Source of the DNA: Agromyces luteolus
Lineage (GTDB): Bacteria; Actinomycetota; Actinomycetes; Actinomycetales; Microbacteriaceae
NCBI RefSeq assembly: GCF_009729855.1
Contig: NZ_WODA01000025.1
Location: 186,001 to 250,000, forward strand
Length of the DNA stretch: 64,000 bases
Direction of reading: 5' to 3'
Shown here: positions 36,107 to 43,678 of the stretch, piece after piece
How positions within the stretch are numbered: the first letter of the stretch is position 1
Layout: each line of letters begins with the position of its first letter
Notes under the pieces: model-generated
What the model was told of the DNA's origin: nothing
Databases searched by the model: none
Seen by the model: the letters and a program-made list of their open reading frames with translations, nothing else
Translations under genes and position numbers: made by a program

Positions 36107-36120
36107 CGCCTCACGGGACG
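36107..36120 (-). promoter_or_regulatory. PyrR RNA-binding element in the pyrR leader
   Basis: CGTCCCGTGAGGCG matches the PyrR binding-loop consensus ARUCCNGNGAGGYU at 12 of 14 positions; only the first and last bases differ. The CC and GG can pair around the CGTGA loop, and CTT/AAG flanks can close a lower stem. The element ends a few bases before the ribosome site of pyrR, a layout suited to translational repression when UMP is high. Confidence 0.7.
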
Positions 36121-36144
36121 GGCTTCAAGGTTGTCGGTCGGTCG

Positions 36145-36150
36145 ATCCTA
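36145..36150 (-). promoter_or_regulatory. pyr operon -10 box
   Basis: TAGGAT on the minus strand, about 60 bases before the pyrR start, which leaves room for a leader carrying the PyrR element. The flanks GG-TAGGAT-CG are the same at the rpsD promoter. Confidence 0.45.
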
Positions 36151-36199
36151 CCAGCGACGCGAAGGCCGCGGATGCCGCGGCGAGCGGGGCGGGACGCGA

Positions 36200-36233
36200 C
36201 GGAGGGGCGGAGCGCAGCGCGCCCGCCCCTCCG
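36200..36233. terminator. Hairpin after the DoxX-like gene
   Basis: An 11-bp perfect stem (36200-36210 with 36223-36233) around a 12-base loop, directly after the stop of the DoxX-like gene and before the pyr promoter on the same strand. It probably ends the DoxX unit. No T-tract. Confidence 0.65.
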
Positions 36234-36255
36234 ATGTCGATCGGTGCCGCCGAGG

Positions 36256-36780
36256 TCACCGGCTTCCCGCCCGGCCGCGCAGGGCCCGCGAGGCGATGAC
36301 GAGCGCCGCGGCGATGAGCACGACGTTCTTCGCGACGTACTGGCCGAGGAGCGTCGGACCTGCGGCCGTGACCAGCTCGTCGGTGAAGAACACGATCGGC
36401 GAGAGGATGCCGACGAACGCGATCGCCAGGACCACGAGGCCGAGCCGGGCGAATCGGCCCGAGATCAGCAGCAGGCCCGCCGTGGTCTCGATGACGGCCG
36501 TGAGCACGAGCGCGAGCTGCCCGCCCACGAGGCCGAAGGTGAGCACGCCCCAGGTCGCCTCGACGAGCGGCTCCAGGGGGCTCGCGCCGGGGATGAACTT
36601 CAGGGCGCCGAAGACGACGAACACGGCGCCGAGCGCGACGCGCAGGGCGGGAATGCTCCAGCGCTCGAGGAACGCCTTGAGGGCGCCCTCGGCGTCGGCG
36701 AGTCGGGTGGCGAGCGACCGGTGGCCGGCCGAACGACGGGTGCCGGCCTGCGAGAGGCCGTGCGCGGAGATGGTGGTCAT
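36256..36780 (-). CDS. DoxX-like membrane protein
   Basis: A 174-residue membrane protein. After a hydrophilic N terminus of about 40 residues come four hydrophobic helices (near 47-62, 83-107, 112-126 and 148-165), with ALRVALGAVFVVFGALKF, the conserved first-helix pattern of the DoxX family. The family is poorly characterised; members have been linked to redox stress and quinol chemistry. GGAAGGAG precedes the ATG. It is divergent from the glycosyltransferase, and neither belongs to the flanking nusB and pyr operons, so the pair looks like an insertion between them. Confidence 0.8.
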   Translation of the reverse strand: MTTISAHGLSQAGTRRSAGHRSLATRLADAEGALKAFLERWSIPALRVALGAVFVVFGALKFIPGASPLEPLVEATWGVLTFGLVGGQLALVLTAVIETTAGLLLISGRFARLGLVVLAIAFVGILSPIVFFTDELVTAAGPTLLGQYVAKNVVLIAAALVIASRALRGRAGSR

Positions 36781-37031
36781 GACGGGGTTGCTCCTTCCAG
36801 AGCGGTCGGGTGCTGGGTGGCGGAAGCCGCAGAATGCGACGTCTCCCAGTGAACGACCGGGCGCGATCCCGCGGATCAGTGCCGGCGCGGGAACCCGCGG
36901 AGGGACGTCCCCGTTTCCGGGCTCGGGCCCGCCCGGGTCGCGCCTCCGGGCGCGCCCGCAGTCGTCCCCCGTCCGGGGGATCCTGCTCGCGAGGGCTGGC
37001 CGCAGGCCCGCGGCACGTGCTGCAATGACCC
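36781..37031. other. 251-base divergent intergenic region with GC palindromes
   Basis: Spacer between the DoxX-like gene and the glycosyltransferase. It contains GGGACGTCCC at 36902-36911 and the inverted repeat TCCCCCG-TC-CGGGGGA at 36965-36980, about 50 bases before the glycosyltransferase start. Either could be an operator. No convincing -10 box was found for either gene and no gene is seen in it. Confidence 0.45.
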
Positions 37032-38336
37032 ATGGCCGACGTCATGATCGCCGTGATGCCCTTCGCGGGCCACGTGGCGCCGCTCGCCGCGGTCGCCGAG
37101 GCGTTCGTGGAAGCCGGCCACCGGGTGCGCGTCTACACGGGCCGTGCGTACGCGGACCGGTTCGCGGCGCTCGGCGCCGAACCCGTCCGCTGGTCGGCCG
37201 CACCCGACTTCGACGAGCACGACATCGCCGCGACCTTCCCCGCCCTGCGGGACAGGAAGGGTCCACGACAGCTGCTCGCGAACGTCGAGCACCTGTTCGT
37301 CGGCACGGGGGCGGCGCAGGGCGACGACCTCGTCGCGGCGTACGGGCAACGACCGTGGGACGTCATCGTCGCCGACGGCCTCAGCCTCGGCACGCACTTC
37401 GCCGCCGAACGCACCGGCACGCCGTCGGTCACCGTGAGCATCGTCCCGCTCTCGATCCCGACGCCGGAGCTCCCGCCGCCGATCCTCCCGCTCCGACCGG
37501 CGAGGGGACCCCTCGGCAGGATCCGCGATCGGGTCCTCAACTCGACGCTGACCCTGACGACCCGCGGAATCAAGCGCGCGTACGACGCGCAGCGCGCGGC
37601 GTCCGGACTGCCGCCGACCGATGCGCCGCTCGACGCCGCATGGCACTCCCCCGACCTCGTCTGCGCGTCCGGCGTTCCCGAGCTCGAGTTCCCGCGGTCC
37701 GGCTGGCCCGTGCGCATCGAGTTCGTCGGCGCGCTCGCCCCGACCGGATCGATCCGCCCCGATCCGCCCGACTGGTGGGCGCGGCTGCCCGAGGACCGTC
37801 CGATCGTGCACGTCACGCAGGGCACCCTCAACGTCGACCCCGACGACCTCATCCGGCCGGCGTTCGCGGCCCTCGGTCGTCAGCCGGTCTCGATCGTCGC
37901 GACCACCGGGCGTGCGGACGCACCCGACCTGCCGTTCCCGGCTCCGCCGAACGCCCACGTCGCCGGCCTCGTCGACTACGCGGAACTCCTGCCCCGGACC
38001 GACGCGATGATCACGAACGGCGGGTGGGGCGGCGTGCTCGCGGCGCTCGCCCACGGCATCCCGCTCATCGTCGCCGGCGGCGACATCGACAAGCCGGTCA
38101 TCGCCGCGCGCGTCGCGTGGGCGGGAGCGGGCATCGACCTTCGCACCGGCACGCCGTCGCCGCGCGCGATCCTGCGCGCGTGGCGACGACTCTCGGCGGA
38201 CCCGTCCTACCGGGAACGTGCAGAGGAGATCGGGCGCGAGCTGCGGGCGCACGACGGTCCGCGCGAGGTCGTCGCGCACACGATGGCGCTCGTCGAACGC
38301 CGCCGCGCGCAGCACCGGCCCGCGCCCGCGGCCTGA
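37032..38336 (+). CDS. GT1-family glycosyltransferase (UGT/MGT type)
   Basis: A 434-residue GT-B fold enzyme likely to move a sugar from a nucleotide donor to a small acceptor. His14 in PFAGHVAPLAA is the expected catalytic base. The C-terminal donor domain has HVTQGTLN, VAGLVDYAELLPRTDAMI and NGGWGGVLAALAHGIPLIVAGGD, matching the macrolide-glycosyltransferase motif, but with Asn where HGG-type enzymes have His. The acceptor is unknown; antibiotic or macrolide detoxification, or decoration of a secondary metabolite, are options. It is the only plus-strand gene in a long minus-strand stretch and is convergent with nusB. The Shine-Dalgarno is weak. Confidence 0.85.
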   Translation: MADVMIAVMPFAGHVAPLAAVAEAFVEAGHRVRVYTGRAYADRFAALGAEPVRWSAAPDFDEHDIAATFPALRDRKGPRQLLANVEHLFVGTGAAQGDDLVAAYGQRPWDVIVADGLSLGTHFAAERTGTPSVTVSIVPLSIPTPELPPPILPLRPARGPLGRIRDRVLNSTLTLTTRGIKRAYDAQRAASGLPPTDAPLDAAWHSPDLVCASGVPELEFPRSGWPVRIEFVGALAPTGSIRPDPPDWWARLPEDRPIVHVTQGTLNVDPDDLIRPAFAALGRQPVSIVATTGRADAPDLPFPAPPNAHVAGLVDYAELLPRTDAMITNGGWGGVLAALAHGIPLIVAGGDIDKPVIAARVAWAGAGIDLRTGTPSPRAILRAWRRLSADPSYRERAEEIGRELRAHDGPREVVAHTMALVERRRAQHRPAPAA

Positions 38337-38345
38337 CCTCCTGGG

Positions 38346-38384
38346 CCGACGTCGCCGGGCGTCGGTGCTCGGAGCTCCGGCACT
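38346..38384. terminator. Hairpins between the glycosyltransferase and nusB
   Basis: CCGACG/CGTCGG (6 bp) followed by an imperfect stem GTGC-CGGAG/CTCCG-GCAC with one bulged base, in the 62 bases between two convergent genes. Likely bidirectional termination, moderate support only. Confidence 0.4.
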
Positions 38385-38398
38385 CGACCGTCCGGACC

Positions 38399-38812
38399 TC
38401 AGCCCTTCGCGTGCGAGACGGCGGCGAGCAGGCCGTTGACGAAGCCGGCCGAGTCGTCCGTGGACAGCACCGTCGCGGCCTCGACCGCCTCGGAGATCGC
38501 GACCGGGTCGGGGACCTCGTCGTTGTACACGATCTCCCACACGCCGATCCGGAGGAGTGCGCGGTCGACCGCCGGCATGCGCTCCAGGGTCCAGCCCCGC
38601 GAGTGCGTGGCGATCAGCTCGTCGATCTCCTCGCGGTGGTCGACGATGCCGTCGACGATCTCGCGCGCATACAGCCACGACGCCTGCCGCTCGGGCTCGT
38701 TCACGGCCCGCTCGGCCTCGGCCACCAGCACCTGCTCGACCGGGACCTGGCGCATGTCGGCCGAGTAGAGCATGTCGAGGGCGCGCTTGCGCGCCTTCGT
38801 ACGGGCGCTCAC
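38399..38812 (-). CDS. nusB: Transcription antitermination factor NusB
   Basis: Binds boxA RNA with NusE (S10) in rRNA antitermination. It is 137 residues, all helical: ARTKARKRALDMLYSADM at the RNA-binding N terminus, then [18 protein letters not shown] and ISEAVEAATVLSTDDSAGFVNGLL. The GTG start shares one base with the TAG stop of efp, so it is co-transcribed. Confidence 0.96.
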   Translation of the reverse strand: MSARTKARKRALDMLYSADMRQVPVEQVLVAEAERAVNEPERQASWLYAREIVDGIVDHREEIDELIATHSRGWTLERMPAVDRALLRIGVWEIVYNDEVPDPVAISEAVEAATVLSTDDSAGFVNGLLAAVSHAKG

Positions 38813-39375
38813 TAGTCGTTCACGCGGCCGAGGTAGTCGCCCGAGCGGGTGTCGACCTTGACCTTGGTGCCGGTCTCGAGGAACAGCGGGACCTGGATCT
38901 CGTAGCCCGTCTCGACGGTCGCGGCCTTGGTGCCGCCGGTCGAGCGGTCGCCCTGCAGGCCCGGCTCGGTGTAGGTGATCTCGAGCACGACCGACGCGGG
39001 GAGCTCGATGTAGAGCGGGTTGCCGTTGTTCAGCGCGATCGTGACCGCCTGGTTCTCGAGCATGAAGTTCTTCGCGTCGCCGACCACGGTCGCCGGGACG
39101 GTGAGCTGGTCGTAGTCGGTCTGGTCCATGAACACGAAGCCGTCGCCGTCGTTGTACAGGTAGGTGAAGTCGCGGCGGTCGACGTTCTCGATGTCGACCT
39201 TGGCACCCGCGTTGTACGTCTTGTCGACGACCTTGCCGGTCACGACGTTCTTCAGCTTGGTGCGCACGAACGCGCCGCCCTTGCCGGGCTTGACGTGCTG
39301 GAACTCGACGACGCTCCAGAGCTGGCCGTCGATGTTCAGGACGACGCCGTTCTTGATGTCAGCGGTGGATGCCAT
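38812..39375 (-). CDS. efp: Elongation factor P
   Basis: Relieves ribosome stalling at proline stretches. It is 187 residues with three beta-barrel domains. The loop that reaches the peptidyl centre is KPGKGGAF with Lys32 at its tip. Actinobacterial EF-P often has a Pro in this loop (PGKGPA); here it is Gly. No modification enzyme is seen nearby. The conserved C-terminal domain reads [23 protein letters not shown]. The ATG has GGAAAG upstream. Confidence 0.96.
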   Translation of the reverse strand: MASTADIKNGVVLNIDGQLWSVVEFQHVKPGKGGAFVRTKLKNVVTGKVVDKTYNAGAKVDIENVDRRDFTYLYNDGDGFVFMDQTDYDQLTVPATVVGDAKNFMLENQAVTIALNNGNPLYIELPASVVLEITYTEPGLQGDRSTGGTKAATVETGYEIQVPLFLETGTKVKVDTRSGDYLGRVND

Positions 39376-39412
39376 GGAAGTGCTTTCCGTTCGATGGAGG
39401 GGAAGTCTGCGG

Positions 39413-39430
39413 GCACGCCGAAGGGCGTGC
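39413..39430. terminator. Hairpin between aroQ and efp
   Basis: GCACGCC (39413-39419) pairs with GGCGTGC (39424-39430) around GAAG. It may end aroQ transcription or, if the TACACT box at 39440-39445 is the efp promoter, form part of the efp leader. Confidence 0.4.
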
Positions 39431-39439
39431 GACTGGTCG

Positions 39440-39445
39440 AGTGTA
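39440..39445 (-). promoter_or_regulatory. Candidate efp -10 box
   Basis: TACACT on the minus strand, directly after the aroQ stop and about 65 bases before the efp start. It fits TAnnnT; no clear -35. Confidence 0.35.
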
Positions 39446-39451
39446 GTCGAC

Positions 39452-39892
39452 TCAGCTGGGCGATCGCAGGAGCCAGTCGACCGCGAGCCGGTACGAATCC
39501 GACCCGAACCCCGCGATGACGCCGGAGGCGACGCCGGAGATCACGCTCGTGTGGCGGAAGGCCTCGCGCGCGTGCGGGTTCGAGAGGTGCACCTCCACGA
39601 GCGGGATTCCGGCCGTCGTCAGCTGCGCCGCCGCGTCCCGCAGCGCGTAGCTGTAGTGCGTGAACGCTGCCGGGTTGAGCACGACCGGGAGCCGGCCATC
39701 CACCGCCTCGTGGATCCACCCGATGAGCTCGCCCTCGTCGTCGGTCTGGCGCAGGTCGATCTCCACGTCGTCGGGAACGGATGCCGCGAGGCTCGCGCCG
39801 ATGTCGGCGAGCGTCTCCGATCCGTACACCTCGGGCTCGCGCGTGCCGAGTCGGCCGAGGTTCGGCCCGTTGAGGACGAGGATCGTGGTCAT
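39452..39892 (-). CDS. aroQ: 3-dehydroquinate dehydratase, type II
   Basis: Third step of the shikimate pathway. It is 146 residues, the small dodecameric type. [20 protein letters not shown] carries the catalytic loop with Tyr23; [15 protein letters not shown] and [17 protein letters not shown] complete the site. TAGGCT ends six bases before the ATG with no Shine-Dalgarno, so a leaderless transcript is likely even though aroB lies just upstream. Confidence 0.96.
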   Translation of the reverse strand: MTTILVLNGPNLGRLGTREPEVYGSETLADIGASLAASVPDDVEIDLRQTDDEGELIGWIHEAVDGRLPVVLNPAAFTHYSYALRDAAAQLTTAGIPLVEVHLSNPHAREAFRHTSVISGVASGVIAGFGSDSYRLAVDWLLRSPS

Positions 39893-39898
39893 GCCGGA

Positions 39899-39904
39899 AG
39901 CCTA
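39899..39904 (-). promoter_or_regulatory. aroQ -10 box, probably leaderless
   Basis: TAGGCT on the minus strand ends six bases before the aroQ ATG. The same hexamer stands before pdtaR, the cyclophilin and the DUF349 gene. Confidence 0.45.
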
Positions 39905-39940
39905 GCGGCGCGGCATCCGCCCGCTTTCGTCATGCAGGCG

Positions 39941-41023
39941 TCAGGACGCGATCTCCTGGTACGCGGCGAACAGCAGCGACTGGTCGGGTGCGAGCATGAC
40001 CGTCGGCTTGCCGAGGTCGTCGAGCACGATGAACCGCAACTGGCCCGCCCGGGCCTTCTTGTCGCGCTGCATGGTCGCGAGGAGCGTGTTCCAGCGGCCC
40101 GCCGGGTACGACGTCGGCAGGCTCAGCAGGTCGAGCACCCGCTTGTGCCGATCGGCGACCTCGTCGGAGAGCCGCCCGGAGAGCCGGCCGAGCTCGGCCG
40201 CGAAGGCCATGCCGACCGCGACGGCCGCGCCGTGACGCCACTGGTAGCGCTCGGCGTGCTCGACCGCGTGCCCGAGCGTGTGGCCGTAGTTGAGGATCTC
40301 CCGGAGGCCCTGCTCGGTGAAGTCCTCGCTCACGACATCGGCCTTCATCTGCACGGCGAGTTCGACGACCCGCCGGAACTCGGGCGTCGTGGGGTCGGTC
40401 GCGACCTCCGGATCGGCCTCGATCACGTCGAGGATCTCGGGGTAGCGGATGAAGCCGGCCTTCACGATCTCGGCGAAGCCCGCGAGGATCTCGTTCTTCG
40501 GCAGCGTGTCGAGCACCTCGAGGTCGCACAGCACCTCGGCCGGGGCGTGGAACGCGCCGACGAGGTTCTTGCCCTCGTTGGTGTTGATGCCCGTCTTGCC
40601 GCCGACGGCCGCGTCGACCATGCCGAGCACCGTCGTCGGCACCTGCACGATGCGGACGCCGCGGAGCCAGGTCGCCGCCACGAAGCCCGCGAGGTCGGTG
40701 ATCGCGCCCCCACCGAAGCCGACGATCACGTCGGTCCGCGTGAAGTCGGCCTGGCCGAGGATCTGCCAGCAGAACGCCGCGACCTCGACGCGCTTGGCCG
40801 CCTCGGCGTCGGGGACCTCCGCGAGGAGGACCTCGAACCGGTCGGCGAGTGCCTCGCGGAGCGCCGCGGCGCGCGCGCCGAGCGTGGCCGGGTGCACGAC
40901 GAGCACCTTGCGGGCCGACGCGCCGATCGCCTCGGCGAGCCCGTCGACGACGCCGCGCCCGATGCGCACGTCGTAGCCCTCCTCGCCGCCGACCCTGATC
41001 ACCGTCGCCTCGTGCGCGCTCAT
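39941..41023 (-). CDS. aroB: 3-dehydroquinate synthase
   Basis: Second step of the shikimate pathway, NAD- and metal-dependent. It has 360 residues. VIVGFGGGAITDLAGFVAA binds NAD, VPTTVLGMVDAAVGGKTGIN and FHAPAEVLCDL surround the substrate, and NYGHTLGHAVEH plus HGAAVAVGM supply metal-binding His residues. The ATG at 41023 overlaps the aroK stop by four bases. Confidence 0.97.
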   Translation of the reverse strand: MSAHEATVIRVGGEEGYDVRIGRGVVDGLAEAIGASARKVLVVHPATLGARAAALREALADRFEVLLAEVPDAEAAKRVEVAAFCWQILGQADFTRTDVIVGFGGGAITDLAGFVAATWLRGVRIVQVPTTVLGMVDAAVGGKTGINTNEGKNLVGAFHAPAEVLCDLEVLDTLPKNEILAGFAEIVKAGFIRYPEILDVIEADPEVATDPTTPEFRRVVELAVQMKADVVSEDFTEQGLREILNYGHTLGHAVEHAERYQWRHGAAVAVGMAFAAELGRLSGRLSDEVADRHKRVLDLLSLPTSYPAGRWNTLLATMQRDKKARAGQLRFIVLDDLGKPTVMLAPDQSLLFAAYQEIAS

Positions 41024-41568
41024 GCGCGTCCTCCTGCCCACTCGGTGATCTCCGCGACGATCCGCGCGACCGAGCGACGCGTGGTGTCGATGCTGAGGCC
41101 GGCGACCTCGTCGTACAGGGGACGGCGCTCCTCGCGGATGCGGATCCATCGCTCGATCCCGCCGTCCGCGAGCAGCGGCCTGGTGCCGCCGCTGAGCCTC
41201 GGGGCGACGGCCTCGGGCCGGACGTCGAGCCGGACCACCGCGAGGCCGGCGAGGTCGGCGCGCGTGTCGGCGTCGAGCACCGCGCCGCCGCCGAGCGAGA
41301 CGACCGCCTCCTCGCGGAGCGCTTCGGCGACCACCTCGCGCTCGATCACCCGGAAGGCCGCCTCGCCCTCGCGATCGAAGATCTCGGCGATCGGGCCGTG
41401 GCGCTCGACGATGCGCTGGTCGGTGTCGACGAAGGGTGCGCCGACGGATGCCGCGAGCCGGGCGCCCACGCGGGACTTGCCCGAGCCCATCGGCCCCACG
41501 AGCACGATCGGCAGCGGCACCGGACGCCGGCCGCTCGGCGAAGCGCTCGGTGCGGCCGGCTCAGGCAC
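41020..41568 (-). CDS. aroK: Shikimate kinase
   Basis: Phosphorylates shikimate. It is 182 residues with the P-loop GPMGSGKS at 25-32, the DTD motif (FVDTDQRI), GGGAVLD for shikimate binding and the adenine/lid region RPLLAD. The GTG at 41568 overlaps aroC by eight bases. Confidence 0.95.
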   Translation of the reverse strand: MPEPAAPSASPSGRRPVPLPIVLVGPMGSGKSRVGARLAASVGAPFVDTDQRIVERHGPIAEIFDREGEAAFRVIEREVVAEALREEAVVSLGGGAVLDADTRADLAGLAVVRLDVRPEAVAPRLSGGTRPLLADGGIERWIRIREERRPLYDEVAGLSIDTTRRSVARIVAEITEWAGGRA

Positions 41569-42772
41569 GGACCGCGCCGTCGGCGACCTCGCTCGCGAGC
41601 GCGTCGGGGATCGCCGCGAGGTACCCCTCGAGGTTGCGGCGGGTCTCGCCGACCGAGTCGCCGCCGAACTTCTCGAGCACGGCGTTCGCGAGGGTCAGCG
41701 CGACCATCGCCTCGGCGACGACGCCCGCGGCCGGAACCGCGCACACGTCGGAGCGCTGGTGGTGGGCGGGCGCCGGCTCGCCGGTCGCGACGTCGATCGT
41801 GGGAAGGGCGTGCGGGACGGTCGCGATCGGCTTCATGCCGGCGCGCACGCGCAGCACCGTGCCGGTGGACATGCCGCCCTCGGTGCCGCCGGCGCGATCG
41901 CTCGCGCGCACGATCCGCCCGTCGGTCAGGTGCAGCTCGTCGTGCGCGGCGGAGCCGCGCCGCATGGTCGTGAGGAAGCCGTCGCCGACCTCCACGCCCT
42001 TGATGGCCTGGATGCCCATGAGCGCGGCCGCGAGCTGGGCGTCGAGGCGGCGGTCCCAGTGCACGTGCGACCCGAGTCCGGGCGGCAGGCCGTACGCGAG
42101 GACCTCGACGACGCCGCCGAGCGTGTCGCCCTCCTTGTGCGCGGCGTCGACCTCGGCGACCATGCGCTCGCTCGTGGCGGCGTCGAAGCAGCGGAGCGGG
42201 TCGGCGTCGAGCCGGTCGACGTCGGCCGGCATCGGCAGTTCGCTGCCCTCGGGGACCTGGACGGGGCCGATCGCGACGGTGTGCGAGACCAGGCGGACGC
42301 CGAGCTCGGCGAGGAACGATCGCGCGACCGCCCCGAGCGCGACGCGCGCGGCCGTCTCGCGGGCGCTCGCCCGCTCGAGCACCGGCCGGGCCTCGTCGAA
42401 ACCGTACTTCTGCATGCCGACGAGGTCGGCGTGCCCCGGGCGCGGGCGCGTGAGCGGCGCTCCCCGGCCACGACCGAGCGCCTCCGCGTCGACCGGCTCC
42501 GGGCTCATGACCTGCTGCCACTTCGGCCACTCGGTGTTGCCGATCCGCAGCGCGACCGGGCTTCCGAGCGTCAGGCCGTGCCGGACGCCGCCCGAGACGG
42601 CGAGCTCGTCCTGCTCGAACTTCATGCGCGCGCCGCGGCCGTAGCCGAGCTTGCGGCGCGCCAGGTCGGCGCGGATGTCGTCGAGGGAGACGGGGATGCC
42701 TGCGGGGAGGCCTTCGAGGATCGCGACGAGTTCGGGGCCGTGCGATTCCCCGGCGGTGAGCCAACGGAGCAT
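41561..42772 (-). CDS. aroC: Chorismate synthase
   Basis: Last step of the shikimate pathway, uses reduced FMN. It has 403 residues. [18 protein letters not shown] at the N terminus, [11 protein letters not shown] and [18 protein letters not shown] are the family signatures. GGGAGG lies immediately before the ATG at 42781 but nine bases before the ATG at 42772, so the latter is the start. The substrate comes through aroB, aroK and aroE products, and chorismate feeds trpE in this window. Confidence 0.97.
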   Translation of the reverse strand: MLRWLTAGESHGPELVAILEGLPAGIPVSLDDIRADLARRKLGYGRGARMKFEQDELAVSGGVRHGLTLGSPVALRIGNTEWPKWQQVMSPEPVDAEALGRGRGAPLTRPRPGHADLVGMQKYGFDEARPVLERASARETAARVALGAVARSFLAELGVRLVSHTVAIGPVQVPEGSELPMPADVDRLDADPLRCFDAATSERMVAEVDAAHKEGDTLGGVVEVLAYGLPPGLGSHVHWDRRLDAQLAAALMGIQAIKGVEVGDGFLTTMRRGSAAHDELHLTDGRIVRASDRAGGTEGGMSTGTVLRVRAGMKPIATVPHALPTIDVATGEPAPAHHQRSDVCAVPAAGVVAEAMVALTLANAVLEKFGGDSVGETRRNLEGYLAAIPDALASEVADGAVRA

Positions 42773-42796
42773 GACCACCATCCTCCCACAGCGGCG

Positions 42797-43672
42797 TCAG
42801 AGGCTCCGGCGCATGACGTCGAGCACGCGGGCCTCGTCGGGCAGCGGCTCGAACGGATCGCCCGACGCGAAGATGCGCACCTGGAGGAGCGCCTGGTGGA
42901 GGAGCATCCCGAGCCCGTGCGTCACCCGCCCGTCGCGTTCGAGCCAGGCGGTCGCGAGCGTCGACGGCCACGGGTCGTAGGCCACGTCGAGCAGCAGCGC
43001 CGCGCCGGCCAGCTCGTCGGACGGCACGACGCCGAGGTCGGAGCCGCCCGGCGCCGTGCTCACGACCAGGTCGGCGGATGCCACATCCGCGAGCTCCGAG
43101 AGCGGTCGCACCCGGACCACGAGCCCGAGCCGTCGCCCGAGGTCCTGGACGCCGACCGCCCGGTCGGGGTTCCGCACCAGCACGTCGACCTCGGCGGCGC
43201 CGAGCTCGGCGAGGGCCACGAGCGCCGACGACGCCGTCGCCCCGCCGCCGATCAGCACGCCGCGGTGCACCCGGCGCAGGTCGGCCTCACCGAGCGTCCG
43301 GACGATGCCGCCGATGTCGGTGTTGAACCCCTGCAGGGAGCCGTCGTCGGCGAACCGCACGGTGTTCGCCGCGCCGGCGAGGTCGACGAGGCGGTCGGCC
43401 CCGTCGAGGTGCTCGAGCACCTCGTGCTTCAGCGGCATCGTCAGCGAGAGGCCGCGCCACGCGGCATCCGCATCGCCTCGCACGCGCGCGAGGAACGCCC
43501 CGAGCTCCCCCGATCGCACCTCGATCGCGTCGTAGCGCCACTCGAGGCCGAGGCGGTCGTACGCCGACCGGTGCAGCGCCGGGCTCTTCGAGTGCGCGAT
43601 CGGCGAGCCCAGCACGGCCAGCCGGACCGGTCGCTCCCCCGTCGTCGCGCTCGTCGTGCCGGGCGTCGCCAT
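42797..43672 (-). CDS. aroE: Shikimate dehydrogenase
   Basis: Reduces 3-dehydroshikimate with NADPH. It has 291 residues. LGSPIAHSKSPALHRSAY binds substrate, SLTMPLKHEVLEHL carries the catalytic Lys, and GFNTDIGG the Asp. The dinucleotide motif is GGGATASSAL. It lies between mltG and aroC on the same strand, with 24 bases before aroC. A 13-residue Ala/Thr-rich N terminus is longer than usual. Confidence 0.94.
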   Translation of the reverse strand: MATPGTTSATTGERPVRLAVLGSPIAHSKSPALHRSAYDRLGLEWRYDAIEVRSGELGAFLARVRGDADAAWRGLSLTMPLKHEVLEHLDGADRLVDLAGAANTVRFADDGSLQGFNTDIGGIVRTLGEADLRRVHRGVLIGGGATASSALVALAELGAAEVDVLVRNPDRAVGVQDLGRRLGLVVRVRPLSELADVASADLVVSTAPGGSDLGVVPSDELAGAALLLDVAYDPWPSTLATAWLERDGRVTHGLGMLLHQALLQVRIFASGDPFEPLPDEARVLDVMRRSL

Positions 43673-43678
43673 CGCTTG

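Noticed and set aside
36129-36152. TTGTCGGTC on the plus strand near the pyr promoter, similar to the RecA-NDp half-site
   Set aside because: The following -10 would need a TAnnnT eight bases on; only TACCAG at nine bases is present, and no plus-strand gene starts there.
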